Shown one piece after another: positions 1 through 5,952 of a stretch of DNA of 12,366 bases; position 1 is the stretch's first letter; each line of letters begins with the position of its first letter. The stretch covers positions 1-12,366 of the forward strand of contig DAOTZU010000077.1 of the NCBI GenBank assembly GCA_034433995.1, in the 5' to 3' direction. A model generated the notes under the pieces. That model did no database searches. It had not been told where the DNA came from and saw only the letters and a list, made by a program, of their open reading frames with translations. The position numbers and the translations under genes were made by a program. This DNA comes from DAOTZU01 sp034433995 (GTDB lineage Bacteria; Chloroflexota; Anaerolineae; UBA1429).

Positions 1-250
1 GGTGCGCACCAACAGCCACAAGGTGTTCATCATCGGCCTGTTCACCTTGTTCGCCCTGCTCATGTTCGTTCTACGGGGACAGGTCCATTGGGTTCTGGGC
101 CTGGTGCTTTCGGCGGGGAACGCCGCCGGCGCCTGGATCGCCTCCCGGCTGGCCGTGGAAAAGGGGGAAAAGCTGGTCAAGATCGTCCTTGGAGTGATGC
201 TGACGGTGGTCTCCCTCCAATACCTGGGGGTGCTTCCCGGCGTGGGTTGA
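1..250 (+). CDS. TauE/SafE family sulfite exporter-like membrane protein, C-terminal fragment
   Basis: This is the 3' end of a gene that enters the window from the left. The reading frame starts at base 2, so the GTG there is probably an internal valine, and it ends in TGA at 248-250. The 82 visible residues hold two to three hydrophobic segments, around residues 8-25, 29-47 and 60-76. The pattern is that of the C-terminal half of the TauE/SafE (DUF81) family: a TNSHK-type start to the last repeat, a G-x-V-x-S-A-G-N-A-x-G segment, and a last helix ending in LQYLGVLPG. Family members are polytopic inner-membrane carriers proposed to move sulfite, sulfoacetate or related anions. The substrate cannot be told from this fragment. 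The gene converges on the radical SAM gene with 49 bases between the stop codons. The family call is fairly secure; the function is inferred from the family only. Confidence 0.8.
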   Translation, partial: VRTNSHKVFIIGLFTLFALLMFVLRGQVHWVLGLVLSAGNAAGAWIASRLAVEKGEKLVKIVLGVMLTVVSLQYLGVLPGVG

Positions 251-299
251 GTCGAGGCCCATCGCCGCCCCAGGCCCTGGCAGATGCCCTGCCGCAAAC

Positions 300-1328
300 T
301 TACAGTCCCACGCCATCCACCGCGCCGCCACAGTGGGCGCATATGCCTCCCACGGCGGCATTGTGCACGACGGTGAACCCTCGCCGCCGGATCACCACCT
401 GTTTGCAGGTGGGGCAGAGGGTATCCTCCCCTCCGCCGCCGGGCACGTTCCCCTCATAGACGTAGCGCAACCCCTCCTCCAAGCCGATCTCCCGCGCCCG
501 ATGGAGGGTGGCCACCGGCGTCAAGGGTTTATCCAGGAGGCGGTAGGTGGGGTGGAAACGGCTCACATGCCAGGGGGTATCCACCCCCAGCTCCTGGGCG
601 ATGAAACGCGCGATATCCCGCAATTCGGCCTCGCCATCGTTCAGCTCGGGGATGACCAGCGTCGTCACCTCCACCCACACTCTGCGGCGCTTCATCAGGA
701 TGAGGCTATCCAGCACGGGTTGCAGGGTGGCGCCGCATTGGTGACGGTAGAACGCGTCACGGAAAGCCTTCAGGTCCACGTTGGCTGCATCCAGCAGGGG
801 CGGGGCATCGGGGCTGGTGAAGCGATCCAGCATCTCGGCCGTCATGTAGCCGTTGGTGACATAAACGTTGGCGATGCCCGCCTCGTGGGCCAAGAGGGAG
901 ATATCGTAGGTATATTCGAAAAAGACCGTCGGCTCGGTGTAGGTGTACGCGATGCTCCGGGAGCGATGGCGCCGGGCCGCCTCCACGATAGCTTGCGGCG
1001 GGACGGGATAGCCCTCGATGCGCCCAAGATCCCGGGGCATCTGCGAAATCTCTGCATTCTGGCAAAAGACGCAGCGGAAATTGCACCCCACCGTGGCGAT
1101 GGAGAAGGCCGTGCTGCCCGGATAAAAGTGAAAGAGGGGTTTCTTTTCGATGGGATCCACGGCCTGGGCGATGACCTGGCCGTAGACCAGGGAGTAGAGG
1201 GTGCCCTCGCGGTTCTCGCGCACGCCACAGATACCTCGTTTGCCGGGGGCAATCACACAACGGTGGGCGCAGAGTTGGCAGCGCACCTTTCCTTCGGCCA
1301 GCCGTTCATAGAGGGTGGCCTCTTGCAT
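300..1328 (-). CDS. amrS: AmmeMemoRadiSam system radical SAM enzyme
   Basis: The protein has 342 residues, starting at an ATG with a GGAGGAGG ribosome site 5 bases upstream. The N-terminus carries a cysteine cluster (C17, C20, C24, C34) in the family's CxLCxHRC...GxCGVRxN form. The radical SAM motif CNFRCVFC follows (C82, C86, C89), which would bind the [4Fe-4S] cluster that cleaves S-adenosylmethionine. The core has PFL-activase-like landmarks such as YTYTEPT and the VTNGYM strand. A C-terminal four-cysteine zinc-ribbon-like segment (C305, C308, C330, C333), ending near DGVG, is typical of AmmeMemoRadiSam enzymes and argues against a true pyruvate formate-lyase activase. The reaction is unknown; the family normally travels with Memo and AMMECR1 proteins, which are absent here. 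It is the last gene of the tdh-kbl-amrS unit, 29 bases after the kbl stop. The symbol follows current family naming. Confidence 0.93.
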   Translation of the reverse strand: MQEATLYERLAEGKVRCQLCAHRCVIAPGKRGICGVRENREGTLYSLVYGQVIAQAVDPIEKKPLFHFYPGSTAFSIATVGCNFRCVFCQNAEISQMPRDLGRIEGYPVPPQAIVEAARRHRSRSIAYTYTEPTVFFEYTYDISLLAHEAGIANVYVTNGYMTAEMLDRFTSPDAPPLLDAANVDLKAFRDAFYRHQCGATLQPVLDSLILMKRRRVWVEVTTLVIPELNDGEAELRDIARFIAQELGVDTPWHVSRFHPTYRLLDKPLTPVATLHRAREIGLEEGLRYVYEGNVPGGGGEDTLCPTCKQVVIRRRGFTVVHNAAVGGICAHCGGAVDGVGL

Positions 1329-1357
1329 GGTAACCTCCTCCGCATAGCTTCCGCCGC

Positions 1358-2536
1358 TCAGATCACGCCCAGCTCGCGGCCCACCTTCTGGAAGGCCGCC
1401 AGACCCAGGTCCAGGTCCTGGCGGGTGAGGGCGGCGGAGATCATGACGCGGATGCGCGCCAATCCCTTGGGCACCGTGGGATAGCCCAAAGCCATGGCAA
1501 AGACGCCCTCCTCAAAAAGCCGCCGCGAGAACTGTTGCGCCAGCGGCGCCTCGCCCAACATCACCGGCGTGATGGGAGTGACGCTGTGGCCGATGTCGAA
1601 CCCCAGCGCCTTCATCCCCTCTTTGAAGTAGCGAGTGTTCTCCCAGAGGCGATCCACCAAGGCGGTGGATTCCTCCAAAAGGTCCAGCGCGGCCAGGCAG
1701 GCGGCCGTATCGGCGGCGGTGACGGCGCTGGAAAAGAGCAGCGGCCGCGCCTTTTGGCGGAAATAGTCAATCACCCTCTTTTTGCCCGCCAGGCATCCTC
1801 CCACCACGCCAAAGGCCTTGGAGAGGGTGCCCACCTCCACATCGATCCGCCCGTGCAGGCCGAACTGGTCCACAATGCCCCGTCCGCCCCGGCCCAAGAC
1901 GCCCTCGCCGTGGGCGTCATCCACCATGGTCAAGAGGCCGTAGCGCTCCGCCAAGTCACAGAGTTTGTCCAACGGGGCCACATCGCCATCCATGGAAAAG
2001 ACCCCATCGGTGACCAGCAAGCCCCGCCGGTACTGGCTGAGGTTCTCACGGATGACCCGCTCGGCATCCTCCGGATCGCAATGCTCATAGACGATGATCT
2101 TGGCCCCCGAAAGGCGGCAGCCATCGATGATGGAGGCATGGTTCAGCCGGTCGGAAAAGATCACATCCTGCTTGCCCACCAAGGAGGGGATGGCGGCCTG
2201 GTTGGCGCAAAAGCCGGATTGCACATAGAGCGCATCCTCCACCCCCTTGAAGGCCGCGAGGCGCCGCTCCAGCTCCACATGGAGCGCCAAGGTGCCAGCG
2301 ATGGTGCGCACCGCCGCCGGGCCCACGCCCCATTCCTCGATGGCCCGCTGCGCCGCCGCCTTCAGGCGCGGATGGTTGGCCAAACCCAAGTAGTTGTTGG
2401 TGCACAGGTTCAACACCCGGCGGCCGTCCACTGTCATCCAGGCATCGGCGGGAGATTGGATGGTGCGAAAACGGATCAACAGGCCCGCCTCTTGCAGGGC
2501 GGCCATCTCTTCGTCAATGAAAGCTAATTTGTCCAT
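1358..2536 (-). CDS. kbl: Glycine C-acetyltransferase (2-amino-3-ketobutyrate CoA ligase)
   Basis: A PLP-dependent alpha-oxoamine synthase of 392 residues (E. coli Kbl has 398). It cleaves 2-amino-3-ketobutyrate with CoA to glycine and acetyl-CoA in the cytosol. Visible motifs are LCTNNYLGLANHP (44-56), the substrate-loop NHASIIDG (132-139), the PLP aspartate and histidine in VDDAHGEGVLG (D206, H209), and the Schiff-base lysine in GTLSKAFGVVGG (K240, close to K244 of E. coli). The ATG at 2536 is chosen because GGAGGG lies 7 bases upstream. A TTG five codons further upstream in frame overlaps that ribosome site and is unlikely to be the start. BioF and the SPT/HemA relatives share the fold, but the neighbouring tdh makes Kbl the best call. 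It lies between tdh and amrS, all on one strand. Confidence 0.93.
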   Translation of the reverse strand: MDKLAFIDEEMAALQEAGLLIRFRTIQSPADAWMTVDGRRVLNLCTNNYLGLANHPRLKAAAQRAIEEWGVGPAAVRTIAGTLALHVELERRLAAFKGVEDALYVQSGFCANQAAIPSLVGKQDVIFSDRLNHASIIDGCRLSGAKIIVYEHCDPEDAERVIRENLSQYRRGLLVTDGVFSMDGDVAPLDKLCDLAERYGLLTMVDDAHGEGVLGRGGRGIVDQFGLHGRIDVEVGTLSKAFGVVGGCLAGKKRVIDYFRQKARPLLFSSAVTAADTAACLAALDLLEESTALVDRLWENTRYFKEGMKALGFDIGHSVTPITPVMLGEAPLAQQFSRRLFEEGVFAMALGYPTVPKGLARIRVMISAALTRQDLDLGLAAFQKVGRELGVI

Positions 2537-2543
2537 GAGTATT

Positions 2544-2549
2544 CCCTCC
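2544..2549 (-). promoter_or_regulatory. Ribosome binding site that fixes the kbl start
   Basis: The minus strand reads GGAGGG, 7 bases before the ATG at 2536. It overlaps the alternative in-frame TTG codon at 2551-2549, which rules that codon out as the likely start. A six-base hairpin (ATAGCT, three-base loop, AGCTAT at 2553-2567) ends just upstream of this site and could limit ribosome access. Confidence 0.75.
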
Positions 2550-2555
2550 AAAATA

Positions 2556-2597
2556 GCTATCAGCTATCAGCCGTCGGCAATCAGCTGTCAGCGGTCA
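2556..2597. repeat. Degenerate heptamer repeat array (six units) in the tdh-kbl spacer
   Basis: Six head-to-tail 7-base units are read on the plus strand: GCTATCA, GCTATCA, GCCGTCG, GCAATCA, GCTGTCA, GCGGTCA. The consensus is GCNRTCA. On the transcribed minus strand this reads TGAYNGC. The array lies in the 115-base gap between the tdh stop and the kbl start, ends 19 bases before the kbl ATG, and is transcribed if tdh and kbl form one operon. Similar degenerate seven-base repeats are, from memory, common in intergenic DNA of cyanobacteria and Chloroflexota. The function is unknown. The repeat is certain from the sequence; its membership of a genome-wide family is inferred. Confidence 0.85.
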
Positions 2598-2651
2598 GAT
2601 GACCCTGGCGAGAGAGCCATCCTCCTCCGCGGGTACGCCTCCGTCTTTCGG

Positions 2652-3731
2652 CTAAAGTGTCGCCGTCATGTCTGTGGGGTCGGGGAACAGCACCACTTTG
2701 CCGCTATGGCCGGATTGCATCACCTCCAGGGCGTCGAGGAAGCGCTCCATGGGGAAACGGTGGGTCACCAGTGGCGCCAGATCCACCGCTCCGGAGCTGA
2801 GCAGGCTGCGCATTTGGTACCATGTCTCCCACAACTTGCGCCCCACGATACCGTGGACGGTGGCCCCCTTGAAGATGATGTGGTTATTGAGGTCAAAGGG
2901 GATGGGCGCCGAGGTCAAGCCCAGGAGGGCGGCCTCGCCGCCGTAGGCCAGGGCGCTGAATCCCTGGTCGATGGCCGAGGCCGCGCCGGACATCTCCAGG
3001 AGGACGTCTACGCCGTTCCCCTCGGTCTCGCGCTTGATCTCGGCCACCACGTCCACCTCGGCCACATTGTAGGCGCGGTCGGCCCCCATGCGCCGGGCCA
3101 GGGCCAGGCGGTAAGGGCTGATATCGGTGGCGAACACCCGCCGCGCGCCGGCGGCCTTGGCCACGGCGATGGCCATCAGCCCCACCGGGCCGCAGCCCGT
3201 CACCAGCACATAGCGGTTGGAGAGGTTGGTGGCCAGGGCGGTATGCACGGCGTTGCCGAAATTATCTTGCAAGCTGGCGATCTCTGGCGGGAGGTTGGGC
3301 GGGTTCACCCACAGGCCGGAGGCGGGCAAGACGATGTATTCGGCCCAGCAGCCGTCTCGATCCACGCCCACGATCTGGGTGTTCTGGCAGATGTGCTCCC
3401 GGCCTGTGCGGCATTGCAGGCAGCGGTGACAGACCACGTGGCTATCGGCCGAGACATAATCACCCACGGACACCTCGTTCACATCCTCGCCCACCTGCAC
3501 CACGGTGCCGCAGAATTCGTGCCCCACGATAATCGGAGGGCGGATGCGCCCCCGGGCCCAAGGGTCCCACTTGTAGATGTGGAGGTCTGTCCCGCAGATG
3601 GAGGTTGCCTTGATCTTGACCAGGGCCTCATGCCGGCCCACTTGGGGCACAGGCACCTCGGTGAGCACCAGGCCGGGCCCGGCCTCAGGTTTGATGATGG
3701 CCTTCATGGTTTTGGGCACAACCTCAACCAT
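2652..3731 (-). CDS. tdh: L-threonine 3-dehydrogenase, zinc-dependent
   Basis: A medium-chain alcohol dehydrogenase-type enzyme of 359 residues (E. coli Tdh has 341). It oxidises L-threonine to 2-amino-3-ketobutyrate with NAD+. The diagnostic Tdh segment SICGTDLHIYKWDPWA holds the catalytic zinc cysteine C46, and GHE supplies H71 and E72. The structural zinc cysteines are C101, C104, C107 and C115. DNFGNAVHTAL (156-166) is characteristic of Tdh. GCGPVGL (179-185) is the Rossmann glycine motif, and D203 in ATDIS fits NAD+ preference. The C-terminal part (WETWYQM, THRF, SGHSGKVV) also matches Tdh. The start at 3731 has GGGAGGA about 5 bases upstream, which favours it over the internal Met9. It is the first gene of the tdh-kbl-amrS unit, and its product is the substrate of the next enzyme. 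No consensus promoter was found in the 168-base upstream gap. Confidence 0.95.
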   Translation of the reverse strand: MVEVVPKTMKAIIKPEAGPGLVLTEVPVPQVGRHEALVKIKATSICGTDLHIYKWDPWARGRIRPPIIVGHEFCGTVVQVGEDVNEVSVGDYVSADSHVVCHRCLQCRTGREHICQNTQIVGVDRDGCWAEYIVLPASGLWVNPPNLPPEIASLQDNFGNAVHTALATNLSNRYVLVTGCGPVGLMAIAVAKAAGARRVFATDISPYRLALARRMGADRAYNVAEVDVVAEIKRETEGNGVDVLLEMSGAASAIDQGFSALAYGGEAALLGLTSAPIPFDLNNHIIFKGATVHGIVGRKLWETWYQMRSLLSSGAVDLAPLVTHRFPMERFLDALEVMQSGHSGKVVLFPDPTDMTATL

Positions 3732-3756
3732 ACTTCCTCCCGGAATAGGTTTCAGC

Positions 3757-3795
3757 TCTCGGTCACTCGCGGCGGTTGAGGCCTTTTAACCGAGA
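3757..3795. repeat. Seven-base inverted repeat upstream of tdh
   Basis: TCTCGGT at 3757-3763 is matched by its reverse complement ACCGAGA at 3789-3795, with 25 bases between. It lies 26 to 64 bases upstream of the tdh start, in the leader or promoter zone. It could be a regulator site or a weak RNA stem. A repeat of this size can occur by chance in a window of this length, so the functional value is doubtful. Confidence 0.35.
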
Positions 3796-3857
3796 ACTGG
3801 CGCAGCAGAGTTGAACTCATGAAATTGCGATGGTAGCTTGGGGCCTTGTGCTCGTCG

Positions 3858-3877
3858 GCTGGTGCCCTCGGCCCAGC
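3858..3877 (-). terminator. Hairpin downstream of the membrane-protein gene, possible weak terminator
   Basis: On the minus strand, 22 bases past the stop codon at 3900, GCTGG-GCC pairs with GGC-CCAGC around a three-base loop with one bulged A: eight pairs, seven of them G-C. No T-run follows on the minus strand, so it does not meet the rule for an intrinsic terminator. It may protect the mRNA 3' end or cause pausing. The stem is seen in the sequence; its role is inferred. Confidence 0.35.
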
Positions 3878-3899
3878 AAGGAAAATCAGCGCCAGGCCG

Positions 3900-4550
3900 C
3901 TAGTCCTTCTTGGGCCGCGCGGCCACGGCGCGATAGAGCACATAGAGCCCGGCAGCGATCAAGGCCAGCGGCCAGATGTAGCCCAGAATCTCCAGCGCTT
4001 GGGCCAGCAAAAGGATCCCCATCACCAAGAGCACTCCGGCGGGGATAAAGGCCCACTTGAGCCGCCCTTGGGGAGTGTGCACCACCCCCAAGACCAGGAA
4101 GGTGGCTCCCAGGCCCAAGAAAAAGATCCCTCCCGTCTCCATGCCGTCGGTCAAGGCGCCCAACGCCGCCACCAAAGCCAGGGTGATCAACGTGCCGGCG
4201 GGGATGACGGCCCACCAATGCTGCGGCGCGACAAGATACACGGCCACAAAGGCCAGGCCGATGGACCCCAAAAAGAGCGCCCCGCCCCAAACGTTGCCCG
4301 CCTCGGGGAAAAGGGTGCTCAGCAGGATGAGGCCGCCCAGGCCCAGCAGGGTAAAGCCGGGGATCAGCGCCCACCACGCAGCGCGGTTGCGCAGGAACCA
4401 ATAGATAAAGGCCAGCCCCCCGAGGATAAAGAGCACGGCCCAAAGGAGGCCGAGCCCTCCGCCAAGGTAACCCAGGTTCTGCAGGAGGAACAACAAGCCG
4501 GCGAGGATGAGCAAAATACCCACAGTCAATGTTGTGCGCGGCCTATTCAT
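3900..4550 (-). CDS. Polytopic membrane protein with LiaF/DUF5668-like segments and three internal repeats
   Basis: The protein has 216 residues and about eight hydrophobic segments (roughly 8-27, 33-52, 58-80, 88-107, 112-133, 139-157, 166-184, 187-208), with a short basic tail (ARPKKD). It starts with MNRPRTTLTVGILLI. The ATG at 4550 is chosen because GGGG lies 6 bases upstream and a good promoter sits 40-70 bases upstream; the longer frame to 4670 would run through that promoter. The N-terminal (LILAGLLFLLQNLG) and C-terminal (LLLAQALEILGYIWPLALI) parts resemble the LiaF-type transmembrane domain of bacterial envelope proteins. Inside it, a W-(A)-x-IP-(G/A) landmark recurs with IP at 63-64, 116-117 and 169-170, exactly 53 residues apart. 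No catalytic or binding residues are visible, so no biochemical function is proposed. It lies upstream of tdh on the same strand, 168 bases away, and is probably a separate transcript. Confidence 0.85.
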   Translation of the reverse strand: MNRPRTTLTVGILLILAGLLFLLQNLGYLGGGLGLLWAVLFILGGLAFIYWFLRNRAAWWALIPGFTLLGLGGLILLSTLFPEAGNVWGGALFLGSIGLAFVAVYLVAPQHWWAVIPAGTLITLALVAALGALTDGMETGGIFFLGLGATFLVLGVVHTPQGRLKWAFIPAGVLLVMGILLLAQALEILGYIWPLALIAAGLYVLYRAVAARPKKD

Positions 4551-4593
4551 CGGTTGCCCCTTTCGTGTTGGGTGTGGTGGATCCCTGCCCAAC

Positions 4594-4622
4594 AGTATAA
4601 CGCCACTTCCGCCGGGCGTCAA
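4594..4622 (-). promoter_or_regulatory. Sigma70-type promoter of the membrane-protein gene
   Basis: On the minus strand the -35 hexamer TTGACG (4622-4617) and the -10 hexamer TATACT (4599-4594) are separated by exactly 17 bases. The start of transcription would fall near 4587, giving a leader of about 37 bases before the ATG at 4550. Both hexamers and the spacer are the same as at the beta-helix gene promoter (11460-11488). Confidence 0.8.
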
Positions 4623-4679
4623 TCGTTTGAGCGAGGCGGCGCTGGTCCACGGGGTGAGGGTGTCGAGCAAGCATACTCC

Positions 4680-4762
4680 CGTCGGTTGGAAACCGACGTC
4701 TGCGGATCATAAGCCCGCGCTGCGGGCTTGGCAGAGTGAGCCGTCGGATTCTATCCGACGGC
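4680..4762. repeat. Block of three perfect hairpins with three-base loops
   Basis: Three stem-loops lie in 83 bases. The first is CGTCGGTT, loop GGA, AACCGACG (4680-4698). The second is AAGCCCGC, loop GCT, GCGGGCTT (4711-4729). The third is GCCGTCGGAT, loop TCT, ATCCGACGGC (4740-4762). The outer two share the GTCGG/CCGAC stem, and another CCGAC follows at 4772. Linkers are 12 and 10 bases. The block lies between, and outside, the two divergent promoter candidates, so it is not a terminator for either gene. It looks like a compound REP-like dispersed element or a regulatory/cruciform site. The structure is directly visible; its identity is inferred. Confidence 0.85.
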
Positions 4763-4851
4763 GGGCAAGGTCCGACGCATAAGGAAGCTCAGCCAGAGTC
4801 GCCCGCCATTTCGGACAGACTCCTTTTTCAGCACTCTCCACGGGGCGCCAT

Positions 4852-4880
4852 TTGCCGGCCGGGGAGTTTGGCAGTATCCT
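4852..4880 (+). promoter_or_regulatory. Possible promoter of the FmdE-TrmO fusion gene
   Basis: TTGCCG (4852-4857) and TATCCT (4875-4880) are 17 bases apart. Each matches four of six consensus bases of a sigma70 promoter. Transcription would start near 4887, about 37 bases before the ATG at 4924. It is weaker than the opposing promoter at 4594-4622, and other placements cannot be excluded. Confidence 0.45.
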
Positions 4881-4923
4881 GCAGGGGTCTCGTGGATCAC
4901 AACGGTCAAGAGGTGTTGCAGCC

Positions 4924-5940
4924 ATGTCCAGCCAGATCTCCGCAGAAACCTTGGAACGTGTCATCGCCTTTCATGGCCATCTTTGCCCCGGTCTGACCCT
5001 GGGCGTGCGGGCGGCCGAGATCGCCCTGCGAGAACTGGGGCCCCGTGCTGCCGATGAGGAGCTGGTGGCCGTGGTGGAGACCGATAGCTGCGCTGTGGAT
5101 GCCATCCAGGTGCTTCTCGGTTGCACCTTTGGCAAGGGGAACTTGATCCATCTGGATTACGGCAAGACGGCCTTTACCTTTGCCCGGCGGGATGCTGGGC
5201 AGGCCCTCCGCGTGGTGGCCAAGCCCCAACCTCCCCGCCAGCTCCCGCCCGAGACGGAGGCGCTGATGGCACGCGTGCGCGCGGGGCAAGGATCGGCTGC
5301 GGACCAAGAGGTCTACGCGGCCCTCTGGCGCGAGCGCGCGTTGGCGCTGATGGAGGCCGCCGAGGAAGACCTGTTCGAGGTTACGCCGCTGCGCGACTAT
5401 ACCCCGCCCGAGAGGGCCCAGATCCATGCCTCGGTGCGTTGCCAACGTTGTGGCGAGCTGGTGATGGCCCCGCGGAGCCAACGCTTGGGGGCACGGGTGC
5501 TGTGCCTCCCCTGCGCCCAACAAGAGGCCGCGGAGGGGTTCTTGATGCGGCCCATCGGCGTGGTGCACAACGAGTTAGTGCCGCACCAGGCGCCCTCGCG
5601 GGCGCGCAGCCCCTCTTCCACCATCACCATCGTTCCAGAGTTTGCGCCGGCCCTGCTGGGCCTCGCCCCGGGAGACCGTCTACAGATCATCTACGCCTTT
5701 GACAAGGCCCCCACCGATGCCCCCTTGCAGCAACGCCGTCGCCGCGACCCCAACGAGCCGCTGCGCGGCGTGTTTGCCCTGCGCAGCCCCCACCGGCCTA
5801 ATCCCATCGGCCTCACCACGGTCAAGTTGCTTGCGGTGGAGGGAAACGTCCTCACCGTGGCCGATTTAGATGCCTGGGATGGCACGCCGGTGTTGGATAT
5901 CAAACCCTACGAGCCCTCCGCCGACGAGAGCGGGAGCTAA
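4924..5940 (+). CDS. Fusion of an FmdE-type metal-binding domain and a TrmO (TsaA/YaeB) tRNA methyltransferase domain
   Basis: The protein has 338 residues. Residues 1-90 match the FmdE family, known from the molybdenum formylmethanofuran dehydrogenase operon: FHGHLCPG (H17, H19, C21), ETDSCAVDAIQ (C56) and LLGCTFGKGN (C67), then the DYGK strand. A linker of about 80 residues follows, then a four-cysteine zinc ribbon (C173, C176, C194, C197). Residues 209-331 form a complete TrmO-type domain: RPIGVVHN at its start, RSPHRPNPIGL (287-297) and LDIKPYEP (324-331). TrmO uses S-adenosylmethionine to N6-methylate t6A37 of tRNA-Thr(GGU). The FmdE part may sense or bind metal; its role here is unknown. 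The ATG at 4924 has AGAGGTG about 10 bases upstream; the in-frame codon at 4852 has no such site and overlaps the promoter candidate. The gene stands alone between a divergent and a convergent neighbour. Domain calls are strong; the substrate is inferred. Confidence 0.9.
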   Translation: MSSQISAETLERVIAFHGHLCPGLTLGVRAAEIALRELGPRAADEELVAVVETDSCAVDAIQVLLGCTFGKGNLIHLDYGKTAFTFARRDAGQALRVVAKPQPPRQLPPETEALMARVRAGQGSAADQEVYAALWRERALALMEAAEEDLFEVTPLRDYTPPERAQIHASVRCQRCGELVMAPRSQRLGARVLCLPCAQQEAAEGFLMRPIGVVHNELVPHQAPSRARSPSSTITIVPEFAPALLGLAPGDRLQIIYAFDKAPTDAPLQQRRRRDPNEPLRGVFALRSPHRPNPIGLTTVKLLAVEGNVLTVADLDAWDGTPVLDIKPYEPSADESGS

Positions 5941-5952
5941 AGAAAAGTTTCT

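Larger units (their letters stand above)
4551..4923. other. Divergent intergenic region of 373 bases
   Basis: This gap separates the leftward membrane-protein gene from the rightward FmdE-TrmO fusion gene. It holds a strong minus-strand promoter near 4594-4622, a block of three perfect hairpins at 4680-4762, and a weaker plus-strand promoter candidate at 4852-4880. Short reading frames crossing it have no family resemblance and no ribosome site, and they run through the hairpins. No riboswitch consensus was recognised. Confidence 0.8.

Noticed and set aside
279..293. GGCAG/CTGCC stem between the convergent TauE and amrS genes as a terminator
   Set aside because: Only five pairs, a five-base loop and no T-run on either strand.
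300..1328. Pyruvate formate-lyase activating enzyme for the radical SAM gene
   Set aside because: The N-terminal CxLCxHRC cluster and C-terminal four-cysteine segment fit AmmeMemoRadiSam enzymes, and no glycyl radical enzyme gene is adjacent.
2537..2551. TTG start that would lengthen Kbl by five residues
   Set aside because: The codon overlaps the GGAGGG ribosome site that serves the ATG at 2536.
2556..2597. Heptamer array considered as a CRISPR remnant
   Set aside because: Units are 7 bases with no spacers; this is a simple tandem repeat.
4680..4762. Triple-hairpin block considered as a tRNA or terminator
   Set aside because: There is no acceptor stem or tRNA boxes. It lies outside both transcripts predicted from the flanking promoters and has no T-run.
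4707..4964. An 85-codon minus-strand frame in the intergenic region
   Set aside because: It runs through the hairpins and into the fusion gene, and shows no ribosome site or recognisable protein.
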